Assembly: GCA_024509875.1 (NCBI GenBank) | Contig: JAMPIV010005039.1 | Location: forward strand, 1-64,000 | Length of the DNA stretch: 64,000 bases | Source of the DNA: Oreohelix idahoensis | Taxonomy: Eukaryota > Mollusca > Gastropoda > Stylommatophora > Oreohelicidae | Reading direction: 5' to 3' | Shown: positions 33,121 through 42,663 of the stretch, in pieces | How the letters are laid out: every line of letters begins with the position of its first letter | Numbering within the stretch: the first letter of the stretch is position 1 | Program-made: the position numbers and the translations under genes | The notes under the pieces: model-generated | What the model saw: only the letters and a program-made list of their open reading frames with translations | Database searches by the model: none | What the model was told of the DNA's origin: nothing

Positions 33121-33383
33121 ATAAAAAAATAAAAAAAAATAATATTGCATATAATTGTCCTTCTGAATAATTTTTATTAATTATAATTGTTCAACTAAAC
33201 AAAATATGAAAGAAAGATCGTGGTTGTTATATCATAATGTGTAAACAAACAGACTTTCCGTTAAGGAAAAGACATGAAATAAGCTTCATTTAATTTTTTA
33301 CAAGTATCATACTGAGACGACGTGTCAAGAGTGACTGACGTTCAATCTTAGTATACGTGTTCAAAACCCACATTTTTACAGGC
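33031..33383. repeat. Left arm of large inverted repeat
   Basis: The reverse complement of this 353-base segment matches 35915-36272 with small gaps. It includes the SINE head plus about 250 bases of flanking AT-rich sequence. The spacer is 2.5 kb. The whole left arm is missing from copy B, where sequence jumps from the equivalent of 32864 to 33484. Confidence 0.85.
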
Positions 33384-33631
33384 TTTTCTTTAACTCGCAA
33401 CGTATGTCACCCTGTTGTCACCTTGAAATCTTGCAATCGATTTTTCAATCACTTCCAGATGAGCAATAGTTCTGTATTCCCCATGACAATACAGTAATCA
33501 GTCGTAAAAATAATAAAATTGAAAATATTAATTGTTTTTATTTGTATAAAAAAATCACTAAAATGGGCGATAACTGCAAATAATCTAGTTGTATTCTTTC
33601 CAACAATATTGTCTCTCTTGAAACTTCATCC

Positions 33632-33632
<1 letters not shown>

Positions 33633-33669
<37 letters not shown>
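33633..33669 (+). repeat. Poly-C tract, 37 bases
   Basis: An uninterrupted run of C followed by three ACCCC steps. The copy B site (52650) has only six C. The apparent poly-Pro and poly-Gly ORFs are products of this run. Confidence 0.95.
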
Positions 33670-33747
33670 ACCCCACCCCACCCCACCAGACATACACATA
33701 ACTGACAAATACATTTAAAAAAATGTAATTTACAACTCTTATCAAAG

Positions 33748-33952
33748 CATGGGAAACAAAGAGCCAGGGATCCAGACCCCCCAGGACGACCCAGAGTCCG
33801 GTGGGAGGACAACATTAGACAATCTTTGAAGGACTGAGGACTAAAATGGAACCAGGCCAGGAGGAAGACAGCCGATAGGATAATCTGACGCTCTCTCTTC
33901 CAAACCTCTACACCTCACGGTAGAAGGGGAACGACTAAGTAAGTAAGTAAGT
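33748..33952 (+). mobile_element. 5'-truncated 3' end of the (TAAG)n RTE-like LINE
   Basis: It matches the last ~205 bases of the element at 21379-23638, including the GGTAGAAGGGGAACGAC end and TAAG tail, with several changes that break the frame. It is present at the same place in copy B (52719-52928), so it predates the duplication. Confidence 0.9.
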
Positions 33953-34898
33953 ATATAAATAAAAAAATAAAAAAACTTTCCGTTTAATATACTGAATAAT
34001 AAAATCCACCTTCTGTGCTGTGGACTCGTTTATCGCAAACTGATAATTTCATTTGACTTAAATTTAAAAACAACAAAAATTAAAAAACAATATTTTAAAC
34101 ACAGGCTTTTAATGCACTAAAAACCCAAAAATAATGTTTCAAGGCGTTTATAGCCTGCAGTAAAAATGTAACATCAAATTGACAAAAAGCCAGGGGCGCT
34201 GATTCTATATGAAATTAACTTCTGCTTTATACTTCATTTTTAACTGACACATACTGATTTTCGTTGGTTAGATCTATATGTCGAAGGAATGTCATCTATC
34301 CAGTTTTACTTTATTAATTTTCTTTATTTATACACTGTCAAGTAGAAAAATAAACGCAATTATCATGTATTATGGCTTTGGTTTTACTGGCACACTCATT
34401 TCTCAATACAAACAATACAGTATTAATTATACATTTTTATATAATTATAAATTATAGATCTAACCAGTATGCGTCAGTTAAAAATCTGTTAAACATATGT
34501 ATATTGCTTATTTAGTAACTACTATTACCAAAAGAGCATTAAAAACTATTTTTTTACCTTAACATAAAAAGTCAAATAATTTATAACATCTGGTCGCATT
34601 GTGAAATGTGTTGTTGTTTGCGTTCGCTCGACCACATCTCACTCTTACATGCTGGCCTTTTCTAAGCGGTATGTAGGCCTAAGTTGTGTCGTAGTTTACA
34701 GCTGAGCTGCGATATCTGGGCCTTTCGGCCCGACACATTCGATTTCAGCACGAAATTGTTACGGGTTTGCTTTCCCTGCCATCTCACGCCCATATGAATG
34801 CTTTACCTCATGTCCATACAATGGTCTTCTGTGTCCAGAACACTTATAGCGGAGCGAGTAACGAAGGTTATTTTTTCGTCCGTAATAAGTTTAATTGT

Positions 34899-35106
34899 CT
34901 TCTTCTTCTTCCGTCTTTAGCCACCGACCGTCAAAGCAGTCAGTGGCCATTACGCCTAGTGGCGTCTTAGGGCAACAGCAGATAGGTTTTCTTTGCCATT
35001 GTTTCCCATCACGCCTATTGGCGTCTTTAGGGCAACGGCAAATCAATCCATTTGCTGTTGTTTCCGTAATCGAAGTGACTGGCAAACGGGTGATCAGCCC
35101 GTTGGT
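34899..35106 (-). mobile_element. 208-bp (GAA)n-tailed insert, possible SINE or truncated LINE
   Basis: AAGTTTAATTGT flanks both sides (34887-34898 and 35107-35118), and copy B has the empty site at about 53893-53904. On the minus strand it ends in GAAGAAGAAG, the tail type of the I-like LINEs here. It contains two related segments TGCCCTAAGACGCCA and TAGGCGTAATGG. No protein assignment. Confidence 0.85.
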
Positions 35107-35914
35107 AAGTTTAATTGTAATCGAGTTAAATTGTTATAGATAACTAGCTATTTTTAAATTACGATACAAGAGCACATTTACAAAAACACACACGAACCTT
35201 TATGAAAGCTTTGTAAAAAATATTATTTTTTGTTTAATGTTGACAATTTTCACATCTGATTCGCCAATCTTTCTCTAACAAAATTCCCCCTAGGGAGCAA
35301 ATCAGGAATCTTCTGCTCAGTTTGGTTGACACGAGATCACATTTCAGTAAGGATTATCTTCCTAATCGCACACAACTCAAGGTCCGCCCATTAGTGGTAA
35401 CATTCCCACGATATCCGCTGCCCGAGTCACACCTCTCGCTGTTTTGCACTCTTCCAAGGTGTGTTTCTCTGGTGTCAGCCAGCGCCGAAAAGGCTAAAAT
35501 CGACGTTCGTCTCCGATTACATCTACTTCGTCTCACACATTTGTCCATTCCCGTGTCCATACTGCCAACATGAGCAAATATAGACGCCATTGACTAGATC
35601 GAAAATTAATTAATCAGTCTAAAATTACATCCTTTTGCCCAATATATATATTGTGTGTGTGCGTGTATTTGTTGGATTTACAATCAGATACTAAGAATAG
35701 TTAAATTTATCGCATTTGCTTCAGCATTCATCAAAGTCACTATTTGCATGCATGTTTAAAATCACTGACCAGTTCAATTAAATACCTGTCATAGCGCTTT
35801 TATTTCTTCACATTTTAATATATAATGTTATCTATGTTATCATTATAAATAAATTATTTCACGTAAAACCAGTAACGGTTGTCATGTCTCAAATGTACTC
35901 TCTAAAATTTGCTG

Positions 35915-36272
35915 GTAAAAATGTGGGTTTTGAACACGTATACTAAGATTGAACGTTAGGCACCCTTGACACGTCGTCTCAGTATGATACCTGTAAATAA
36001 TTAAATGACGCATATTTCACGTCTTTTCCTTAACGGAAAGTCTGTTTGTATACACATTGTGATATCACAACCACGATCTCTTTTCTTTTTTTTTACTTTT
36101 TTATGTTTAGTTTAACAATTATAATTAATAAAAATTATTCAGAAGGACAATTATATGCAATATTATTTTTTTATTTATTTATTGAGCGTCCGATTGAAAG
36201 AGTGGCTAGAGCGCTGGTCTCCCTTGGCAAAGGTGCTATGTTCGATTCACGGTATCGACACGCTCCAGTCTA
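35915..36272. repeat. Right arm of large inverted repeat
   Basis: Inverted match to 33031-33383. Ends in a SINE head (36180-36272) with A-box-like GTGGCTAGAGCG and B-box-like GTTCGATTC. In copy B the inner ~140 bases of this arm are deleted, with homology resuming at 55577. Confidence 0.85.
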
Positions 36273-36586
36273 CGTTTATTTACTACTTTTTCTATAGTTT
36301 CTTACTGCAATAAAAATGATTAGCTCTTATTAACTCACTCCCATTGCTAACCGTTGCTGTCTTGTTTTCATGTTGACGTATGAAAGTGTATGTGTAGGGA
36401 ATTGTGATATGTTGTGACACCTTTCGTACATTATTGTTTATTTGGGCCATTCCCGGAAGAACTGCAATACCGGGTCGACCCGCGACGAGAGCGGAGCAAG
36501 CCCCGGGCATCTCGTCTAGTTCCAAAAATCAGTTTAATATCGTAGTGACCCAATGGGCCACGTATCAGATATTAAGCTGATAAGAA

Positions 36587-36592
<6 letters not shown>
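36273..36592. other. Noncoding end of duplicated unit A
   Basis: Collinear with 55806-56114. It contains a GC-rich patch GGTCGACCCGCGACG near 36475. Past 36592 the two copies diverge because an LTR element is inserted in B. Confidence 0.75.
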
Positions 36593-36622
<30 letters not shown>

Positions 36623-36678
36623 TAGTGACCCAATGGGTCACGTATCAGATATTAAGCTGATAAGAACAGATTTTTTTT
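36541..36678. repeat. 58-base tandem duplication separated by a T-run
   Basis: TAGTGACCCAATGGG through GATAAGAACAGATTTT occurs at about 36543 and again at about 36623, with a T-run of about 30 between. Read on the minus strand, each unit is preceded by an A-run, as if two polyadenylated ends adjoin. Confidence 0.8.
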
Positions 36679-37649
36679 AAAGTTTATTTGTTCGTATTCA
36701 TATTACATTTATAGAGAGTACATTTTGAAATTTCATATAGAAAAAGTGAATCAAACAGAAAATTTTCGTGCATTCTCAAACTTTCATTTACACCCTTTAG
36801 AAGATACATATCTCAAGAAGTGGGAGAGTAACTTATAACATAGTTAGAATTTCCAATCATTTTGCACACAATTGTTCACAATTACAGATAGCATGACATA
36901 ATAGAGAAATGAAAAACCTATAACATTTTAGCATGGTTAAATATTGACATAACAAAGAGAAAAATGGAAGCCTGTTAGCAAATATCCACGGCAACAAATG
37001 ATACATTTTCAATGTGGAATATAACTAGTACTCTCTGTCAAAAATCAACATGTTAAAAATACTCGCTGCTGAAAGTGCACTCTCCAAATATCGGGTCTTT
37101 CCAAGTGTATGTCAGGTCTCGTTTCTGTTCTGTTTCTGTGTCAACTGTGTCATCTGTGTCGGAGCTGTCTGGTGCCGGGTGTATCCTTTGTCTTTTTTTG
37201 TCCCGTTTGTTGTTTCTGTCATGCTCAAAGTCCGCCGGTGGTGGGTCTTTTGCCTGCAACTCTTGTTGGCACCATGCCGCTTGAGCATTCTTGCTTTGCT
37301 CCGGCACTGCTGCAGCCTTTTGTGGTGGTTGTGGCCACGGTGTGGTTTTTACTGCTGCCTCTTTACTGCTTTCCTTGTCTTTGCCTACGAGCTGGGAGTC
37401 TTCATGTGCCGGTGGTGGGTCTCTTTTCTGTGACAGTTGTGGTTCATCGCGTTCTGGCGCCACTGTCTCCTTCTGTGGTAGCTGTGGCCACGAAGTGTTT
37501 TTTGCTGCCGTCTGCCTAACAGACGTTGGTTTCATCGGGCACTTATTTGCCCAGTGGGTATCTTGCCCGCAGTGTGGGCACGCCGTCCTCCGAAGGCCGA
37601 GAAGCGATGAAATGTTTCTGCTGCAGTTCGATGCCATCTCCTTAATATT
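36671..37649 (-). mobile_element. ORF1-only polyadenylated retrocopy of a LINE
   Basis: On the minus strand an ORF1 fragment (37637-37053) is followed by a 3' untranslated region of about 370 bases, an AATAAA (complement at 36683-36688) and a short A-run. No ORF2 is present. The 5' end coincides with the start of duplicated unit B at 37650, so its full length and target duplication are unclear. Confidence 0.6.
37053..37637 (-). CDS. LINE ORF1-like zinc-knuckle protein, N-terminally truncated (194 aa)
   Basis: The frame contains RRTACPHCGQDTHWANKC (CX2CX4HX4C) followed by a tail rich in Gln, Pro, Lys and Glu with near-repeats of WPQLPQKE and ending KDPIFGECTF. It resembles the ORF1 at 10669-11470 around the knuckle but the tail differs, so the two belong to related but different families. 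The RNA-binding domain that should precede the knuckle is missing. The first Met is not the original start. Confidence 0.7.
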   Translation of the reverse strand: MASNCSRNISSLLGLRRTACPHCGQDTHWANKCPMKPTSVRQTAAKNTSWPQLPQKETVAPERDEPQLSQKRDPPPAHEDSQLVGKDKESSKEAAVKTTPWPQPPQKAAAVPEQSKNAQAAWCQQELQAKDPPPADFEHDRNNKRDKKRQRIHPAPDSSDTDDTVDTETEQKRDLTYTWKDPIFGECTFSSEYF

Positions 37650-38758
37650 GTAAGATTTCGCAGTGAAGTAATATTTAACAGATTAAAAATATTTTAATTG
37701 CTAAAAGTTAAAGTGGGGAAAAAACTTAATAGCTATTGTAAATTTATAAACAACCAAATACGTTTAATACTGTTGTGACAATACCTTTTTGTAGTTTAAA
37801 GAAAATTTCTTTAGGACGTACGGTTATTAAAATTACAATTATGCCTAATTAATGCCCCGTGCAACATTGGTTACACAATTATTTCCACTTTAATATTACG
37901 GGACGTTAAAATAATAAATTGTTATTTTTATAGTTACCTCTCTTTGAACACACGAAGCGTTCTGAATGTTACAAGGGAAAACGTTCTTTGCTATTTCGAA
38001 ATATTACAGCTTTCCCCCTAATTTAGGGGCTCCAAACGATTTAACAGACAGTATGGATATATATATATTTGTACCTATATTACAAACATATTAATTTATA
38101 AATGGTCCAGTTATATCAAGCTCGAAGAAATTCTACGGTCCAGCCAGTTAACATATCTTTTAAAAAACCGGTTAAGTCGTTTTTTGTTTACTAGAATATT
38201 CAAATAAGTCGAGCTGATTATTCTATACCAACTCAAATTTGGACTCGCTTAAGAAGTTTCTCTCTTTGATGCCACGGAAGCTGAATCATCTGTGATTCTA
38301 CATTCATTTCGGTCCAGGTACGATAAAATGCTAATAACTCTCCGAGGGACGGGAAGTAGACTTTACTTTAACTTTCTGCACATGAATGTGAATGAACCTG
38401 AGTCGGTCAGACTGCGGGAACCAAGGATAACCTCGGCTAGCGATCTCAGTTGAGTGAGACAAGACCGGGTGATCAATAAAAGTGGTTCACATCAGAGGAA
38501 CTTCCGAAAGCCCTTGGATCATGGGCAGGTAACTCTTACAAACCGCTTAACTGTACATCGCGAGTTCTTGATCTTTTTATTTTTGTATCCCCCGTACCCC
38601 CTGGCTTTAGTAAATCTTCTCGTACCCATTATTCAATATGAAAGGAACCAAATTCTAAAGTTTACTATGCATGTGCATGGACTATACTATGCACTGCTGA
38701 TTATACTCTTGACTATTGAAAGTTTCCTCTTGATCAGGGGTTCGGCAAACAGTCGATC
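37650..38758. other. Noncoding start of duplicated unit B
   Basis: Matches 11534-12137 and 14910-15465. No gene is seen. Confidence 0.75.
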
Positions 38759-38808
38759 CCTTTCTACCGGTCTTCTTCTTCTTCTTCTTGCGATCGCATC
38801 TTTGATGA

Positions 38809-41800
38809 TTACACCGTCAGACGAGTTCTCATGATGAATTCGACTGTTGTTTGAAGTTCCTCTTTAACTCCATATAGCTTTGAGTTTAGTGTTGAGTCAT
38901 TGGGCCAGTATATCTTTCTTAACTGGTCATACAGAGGACAGTCCTGTAGAACATGCTCAGCAGTTTGTTCGTTTAATCCACATGTGCACAGTGGTGAAGC
39001 AGACAATCGTAGCTTGTGCATGTGTTTATTCAGTTTGTTATGCCCTGTCCTGAGTCGAAAAATAGTTGTCTGTCCCTGCCGGTCGAGAGTGTGATAGTCG
39101 TCTTTGGGTTGGTTCTGTTCTCTTCTGATAGTCTGGATAGCTCTCTTTTTCTCAAAGTATGTGACTTCATTATCTTCTTGTTCACATTCTCCTCCCTTTT
39201 TTGCAAGTTTATCTGCCTTTTCATTTCCGGGTACACCACAATGAGATGGTACCCACTGAAGTATGGTTCTCTTTTTGGCAGCTACCTTGTTTAGTTCATT
39301 TCTCAGATGCGGGAGTTTACCACCCTTGAGAGCTTGCAGGACAGACAGTGCATCTGTGAGGATGACTACCTGGTGGCAGTCAGAGTTGGTGTTATAAATC
39401 ATATTTGCAGCTTGCTCTAGAGCTTGAACCTCAGCTGTATAGTTGGAACAGAATTTACCAGTGGGAATGTGCCTAGTCTCATAGTGGTTGTCAGGATATG
39501 AGATAAAGATACCGGCACCTCCATTCCTAACAGCATTAGTTGCTGATCCATCTGTATAGGCATGTATCCATGATTGATCGGGATAGCTTTCTTGGATCAT
39601 ACTCAATGTAGCAGTTCGTTTTTGCAGATCATTATACTCACATCCACTTGTGAGACCACTGACTGTTGTATTAATTTGGAGGGCACTGCTGGCCTGCTCC
39701 CATGGTACAGGGTATAGGGTGGGCTTCAGTGGTGTTAACTTCATGGATAGGTCTTCTTGATGCTGTCTTATAAGTCTTTTCCCCCGATGCACAAAGCTGC
39801 TACGCTTTAGACGTCCCAATGCCAGATCATCTAGTCTTGCCTTCATTGGGTGCATTGGCATACTGTTGTACTTTTCCATCTGGATCATGGTTTTTGTGTC
39901 TCTTCTATGGGACAATGTCTGTAATCCAGCAACCTTCTGCATCTCTGTTATTGGTGTAGTTTTCATGGCTCCTGTAATGAGCCTGAGAGCTTGATTTTGC
40001 ACCTTGTCCAAAGACTGCAGATGTGAGTTAGCAGCTGATGACCATGCTGCTGAGCTAAACTCTAAGTGTGGTCTTATTACTCCATTATAAATCTTCTTTA
40101 GATTTCGTTCATTTGCTCCCCAGTTGGTACCTGCTAATTTTCTGAGTATGCCTAGTCGTCTTCGGGCCTTTCCTTCTGCATTTTCAATATGCTTATTCCA
40201 TGTAAGCCTTTGGTCAAATGTCACCCCAAGATAGGTGGGGTAGCTTTCTTCCTTGATCACGGTTGTCCCTAGGTGTATGTTAGCTGATTTGTCCTTGGGG
40301 GCGAGGGAGAACAGTGTTGTGGAGGTTTTGTCTGTGTTTATTGTGATAAGCCATTTCTCTGCCCATGACACTAGCATGTCTGCTGCCCGCTGCATTCTAT
40401 AATTTGCTGTGGTGACATTTTCATCAGCGCACCAGAGTACTAGGTCATCTGCATATAAGGCAGCTTTAACTCCTGCAGGGAGATCTTTCACCAGGTCATT
40501 GATGTAAACAAGGAAGAGTGTTGGGGAAATTACTCCTCCTTGAGGTACCCCCTGATGGAGCAACACTTTTCTGCTCTGCAGACCGTCAAGAGTGACTCTA
40601 GTTCTCCTGTTATGCAAGTATGACTGGATCCATTTCATCATGTTGCCTTGGATTCCACTTCTCCTAAGTTTTGCAATGAGGCCATCTTTCCACACCTTGT
40701 CAAAGGCCTGCTTGAAGTCGACCCAGATCGTTAGGACCTTTTTCTTCTCCTGGAAGGCATCTTCTATTGCTTGAGACAAGTAAGTAACTTGGTCTTCTAT
40801 ACTGTAGCATTCTCTAAATCCAGCTTGTTCCGGCACCAGGATCTGCTCAGACTCTAAATACCATTTCAATCTGTGGTTGACTATTCGCTCCATAGTCTTC
40901 CCAACACAGCTTGTGAGACTGATTGGCCGGTAACTTGCAGCCTCGGTCTTACATTTCCCTTTCTTTAGTATGGGTATTGTGATGGCTTCTCTCCATACTT
41001 GGGGTACCGTTCCTTTCAACCAGCTGTGGTTGAATATCTCAAGCAGTTTTGTCTTTGCTGCTGAGCTCAGATTTACTAGCATTTCGTTGCTGATTTTGTC
41101 TGGGCCGGGTGACTTTTGAAACTTAAGCTTGGAAATAGCCTTCTGTAGTTCTCCTAGTGTGATGGGTTCCCTCATTGGGGCAGGAGTATCTGTCTGTCCC
41201 ATGGTTGCCAGTATTTCTTTTCTTATCTCTCTCTGATGGTCTATGTTAATGAGTAAGTTGCTTTCTGAACTGTATCTTCTAGCAAACAAGTCTGCAGCTT
41301 GTTTTCCTCTGAAAAGTTTGCCACCTTCATCCAATGTGATAGTCTGCCTTGGTGAGGAATGCTCTTCATTTAGAGACTTGACTAATCTCCAAAGTTTCCT
41401 GCCGTCTTTCTCAAGGTTCAGCGATGCCGTTTTAGTTCTCCAGCTTTTCCGCTTTTCTTCTAGCTTTGTTCTCTGAAACTCTGCTACAGCCTTTTTCCAT
41501 TTGTTGTGAGTTTCAAGTGAAGGCTGAGACTCTGCGTCCTTTCTAGCCTTGTCCATAGCTTCCTGACGTTCTTGGAGTGTGCTGGACCAGTATGGTATGT
41601 AGTTACGCCGGCATCCTTTGGGAATGGTTTCTTTTGCAGCTTGTAGTATGCATCTGTTGAAGTCTTTTACCACTTCATTAATGTCTCTGTTCTGTACCTT
41701 GAGGGTAGACAGCAGCGTGTTCACCTGATGCCTGAATAAACCCCAGTTGGCTTTTTTGTAGTTCCATCTTGTAATGGCTGGGCCTGTACTGAGAGTTGCA

Positions 41801-42663
41801 CTCTGGACAGTAAGAAAGATTGGGCGATGGTCGCTTCCCCCTAGTTGGTCTCCTACTTCTCTACTAATAGATCCAGCTATATCTGGTGTGGAGAAGGCAA
41901 GATCTGGTGTTGAGGTTGTGTGCCATCCTCTGGAGTAGAAGGTAGGAGTATCTGTGGCATTATTGACTAGGATTAGGGAGTGATCATCTTGCCAAGTTTC
42001 AACCTCTTCACCTCTGTGATCCAGATGGTTATAGCCCCAGCTCTGGGAGTGGCTATTAAAGTCTCCAACTGCTATAAAGTTGGTGGCTGGTACCTGTATA
42101 GAGCTGAGACTCAGGGGTTTGTTGTTCGGACAGTAATAGTTCAGGAGTTCTATTTCCATCTTGTCTACCTTTATCTGCAGCAGCTGATATTCTGCTCCAT
42201 CCATGAAGGTTTTCCTTTCGTGTGCAGGAATGTTATTCCTTACAAGAGTAAGTACTCCTCCTTTTCGTCTATCTTGTCTGTCGGATCTGAAGCATTGATA
42301 TCCCCTTATTTTAAAGGTTTGATCTGCTTTCAAGTGAGTCTCTTGGATACAGCAAACACTGACTTGCTTCTCATACAAGATGTTTTCCAGCTCTGTCTTT
42401 TTGCTGTATCCAGCCTGCTTGCTGTTCACTCCCTCTGCATTCCAGTGCATCATGACAAGTGGCACTCTGGGTTTCTCTTTTTCTGTTTTGTTTTGGTCAG
42501 TAGTTCTCCTCCGCCGTCTGTTGACTCCACAAGACGGTCTAGAGGGTCCTCCAGTAGCTGAGGGTGGGCTCTGTCGAGGCTCAGAGCCCGGCACTGCACC
42601 TGCCTGGTGGAGCTCCACAGGGCGAGCACCAGAACGAGATTTATTTGACGGTGTACTCTCCAT
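38809..42663 (-). CDS. LINE polyprotein: endonuclease, reverse transcriptase, RNase H (1284 aa)
   Basis: This protein nicks target DNA and copies its RNA there. Residues about 70-290 are the endonuclease: MMHWNAEGV, CCIQETHLK, AVGDFNSHSQ, GGSDHRPIF. Residues about 520-790 are RT: FQKSPGPDKISNEM, SYRPISLTSCVGKTMERI, EQAGFRECYSIEDQ, IWVDFKQAFDKVW, QGVPQGGVISPTLF, ALYADDLVLW with a standard YADD. Residues about 1035-1160 are RNase H: AYTDGSATNA, YTAEVQALEQA, VILTDALSVL, PSHCGVPGNEKADKL. The end has CTCGLNEQTAEHVLQDC, a C-terminal zinc motif. No stop or frameshift. Start at 42663 is the first Met, and its first 17 bases are also in the 24256 insert. The domain set fits the I superfamily. Confidence 0.95.
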   Translation of the reverse strand: MESTPSNKSRSGARPVELHQAGAVPGSEPRQSPPSATGGPSRPSCGVNRRRRRTTDQNKTEKEKPRVPLVMMHWNAEGVNSKQAGYSKKTELENILYEKQVSVCCIQETHLKADQTFKIRGYQCFRSDRQDRRKGGVLTLVRNNIPAHERKTFMDGAEYQLLQIKVDKMEIELLNYYCPNNKPLSLSSIQVPATNFIAVGDFNSHSQSWGYNHLDHRGEEVETWQDDHSLILVNNATDTPTFYSRGWHTTSTPDLAFSTPDIAGSISREVGDQLGGSDHRPIFLTVQSATLSTGPAITRWNYKKANWGLFRHQVNTLLSTLKVQNRDINEVVKDFNRCILQAAKETIPKGCRRNYIPYWSSTLQERQEAMDKARKDAESQPSLETHNKWKKAVAEFQRTKLEEKRKSWRTKTASLNLEKDGRKLWRLVKSLNEEHSSPRQTITLDEGGKLFRGKQAADLFARRYSSESNLLINIDHQREIRKEILATMGQTDTPAPMREPITLGELQKAISKLKFQKSPGPDKISNEMLVNLSSAAKTKLLEIFNHSWLKGTVPQVWREAITIPILKKGKCKTEAASYRPISLTSCVGKTMERIVNHRLKWYLESEQILVPEQAGFRECYSIEDQVTYLSQAIEDAFQEKKKVLTIWVDFKQAFDKVWKDGLIAKLRRSGIQGNMMKWIQSYLHNRRTRVTLDGLQSRKVLLHQGVPQGGVISPTLFLVYINDLVKDLPAGVKAALYADDLVLWCADENVTTANYRMQRAADMLVSWAEKWLITINTDKTSTTLFSLAPKDKSANIHLGTTVIKEESYPTYLGVTFDQRLTWNKHIENAEGKARRRLGILRKLAGTNWGANERNLKKIYNGVIRPHLEFSSAAWSSAANSHLQSLDKVQNQALRLITGAMKTTPITEMQKVAGLQTLSHRRDTKTMIQMEKYNSMPMHPMKARLDDLALGRLKRSSFVHRGKRLIRQHQEDLSMKLTPLKPTLYPVPWEQASSALQINTTVSGLTSGCEYNDLQKRTATLSMIQESYPDQSWIHAYTDGSATNAVRNGGAGIFISYPDNHYETRHIPTGKFCSNYTAEVQALEQAANMIYNTNSDCHQVVILTDALSVLQALKGGKLPHLRNELNKVAAKKRTILQWVPSHCGVPGNEKADKLAKKGGECEQEDNEVTYFEKKRAIQTIRREQNQPKDDYHTLDRQGQTTIFRLRTGHNKLNKHMHKLRLSASPLCTCGLNEQTAEHVLQDCPLYDQLRKIYWPNDSTLNSKLYGVKEELQTTVEFIMRTRLTV

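Larger units (their letters stand above)
33384..35914. other. Spacer of the inverted repeat, noncoding
   Basis: Contains the poly-C tract, the TAAG-tailed LINE fragment and the 208-bp insert, and otherwise AT-rich DNA nearly identical to 52493-54290 of copy B. No transposase or other ORF is visible. Confidence 0.7.
11534..36592 (+). repeat. Segmental duplication, copy A
   Basis: Starting at GTAAGATTTCGCAGTG, this segment is collinear with 37650-56114 through many landmarks: the R2-like endonuclease relic, the MITE, the TTF hAT start, a TAAG-tailed LINE fragment and the ATTAAGCTGAT end. Differences are block insertions and deletions plus base changes. Copy A is longer because it has a hAT at 12138-14909 and an 11-kb block at 20706-31738. 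Confidence 0.9.

Noticed and set aside
33519..33815. Poly-Pro and poly-Gly ORFs on both strands
   Set aside because: Created by the 37-base C-run, which is six bases in copy B.
37050..37653. Overlapping plus-strand ORFs opposite the ORF1 fragment
   Set aside because: Shadows of the minus-strand zinc-knuckle ORF.
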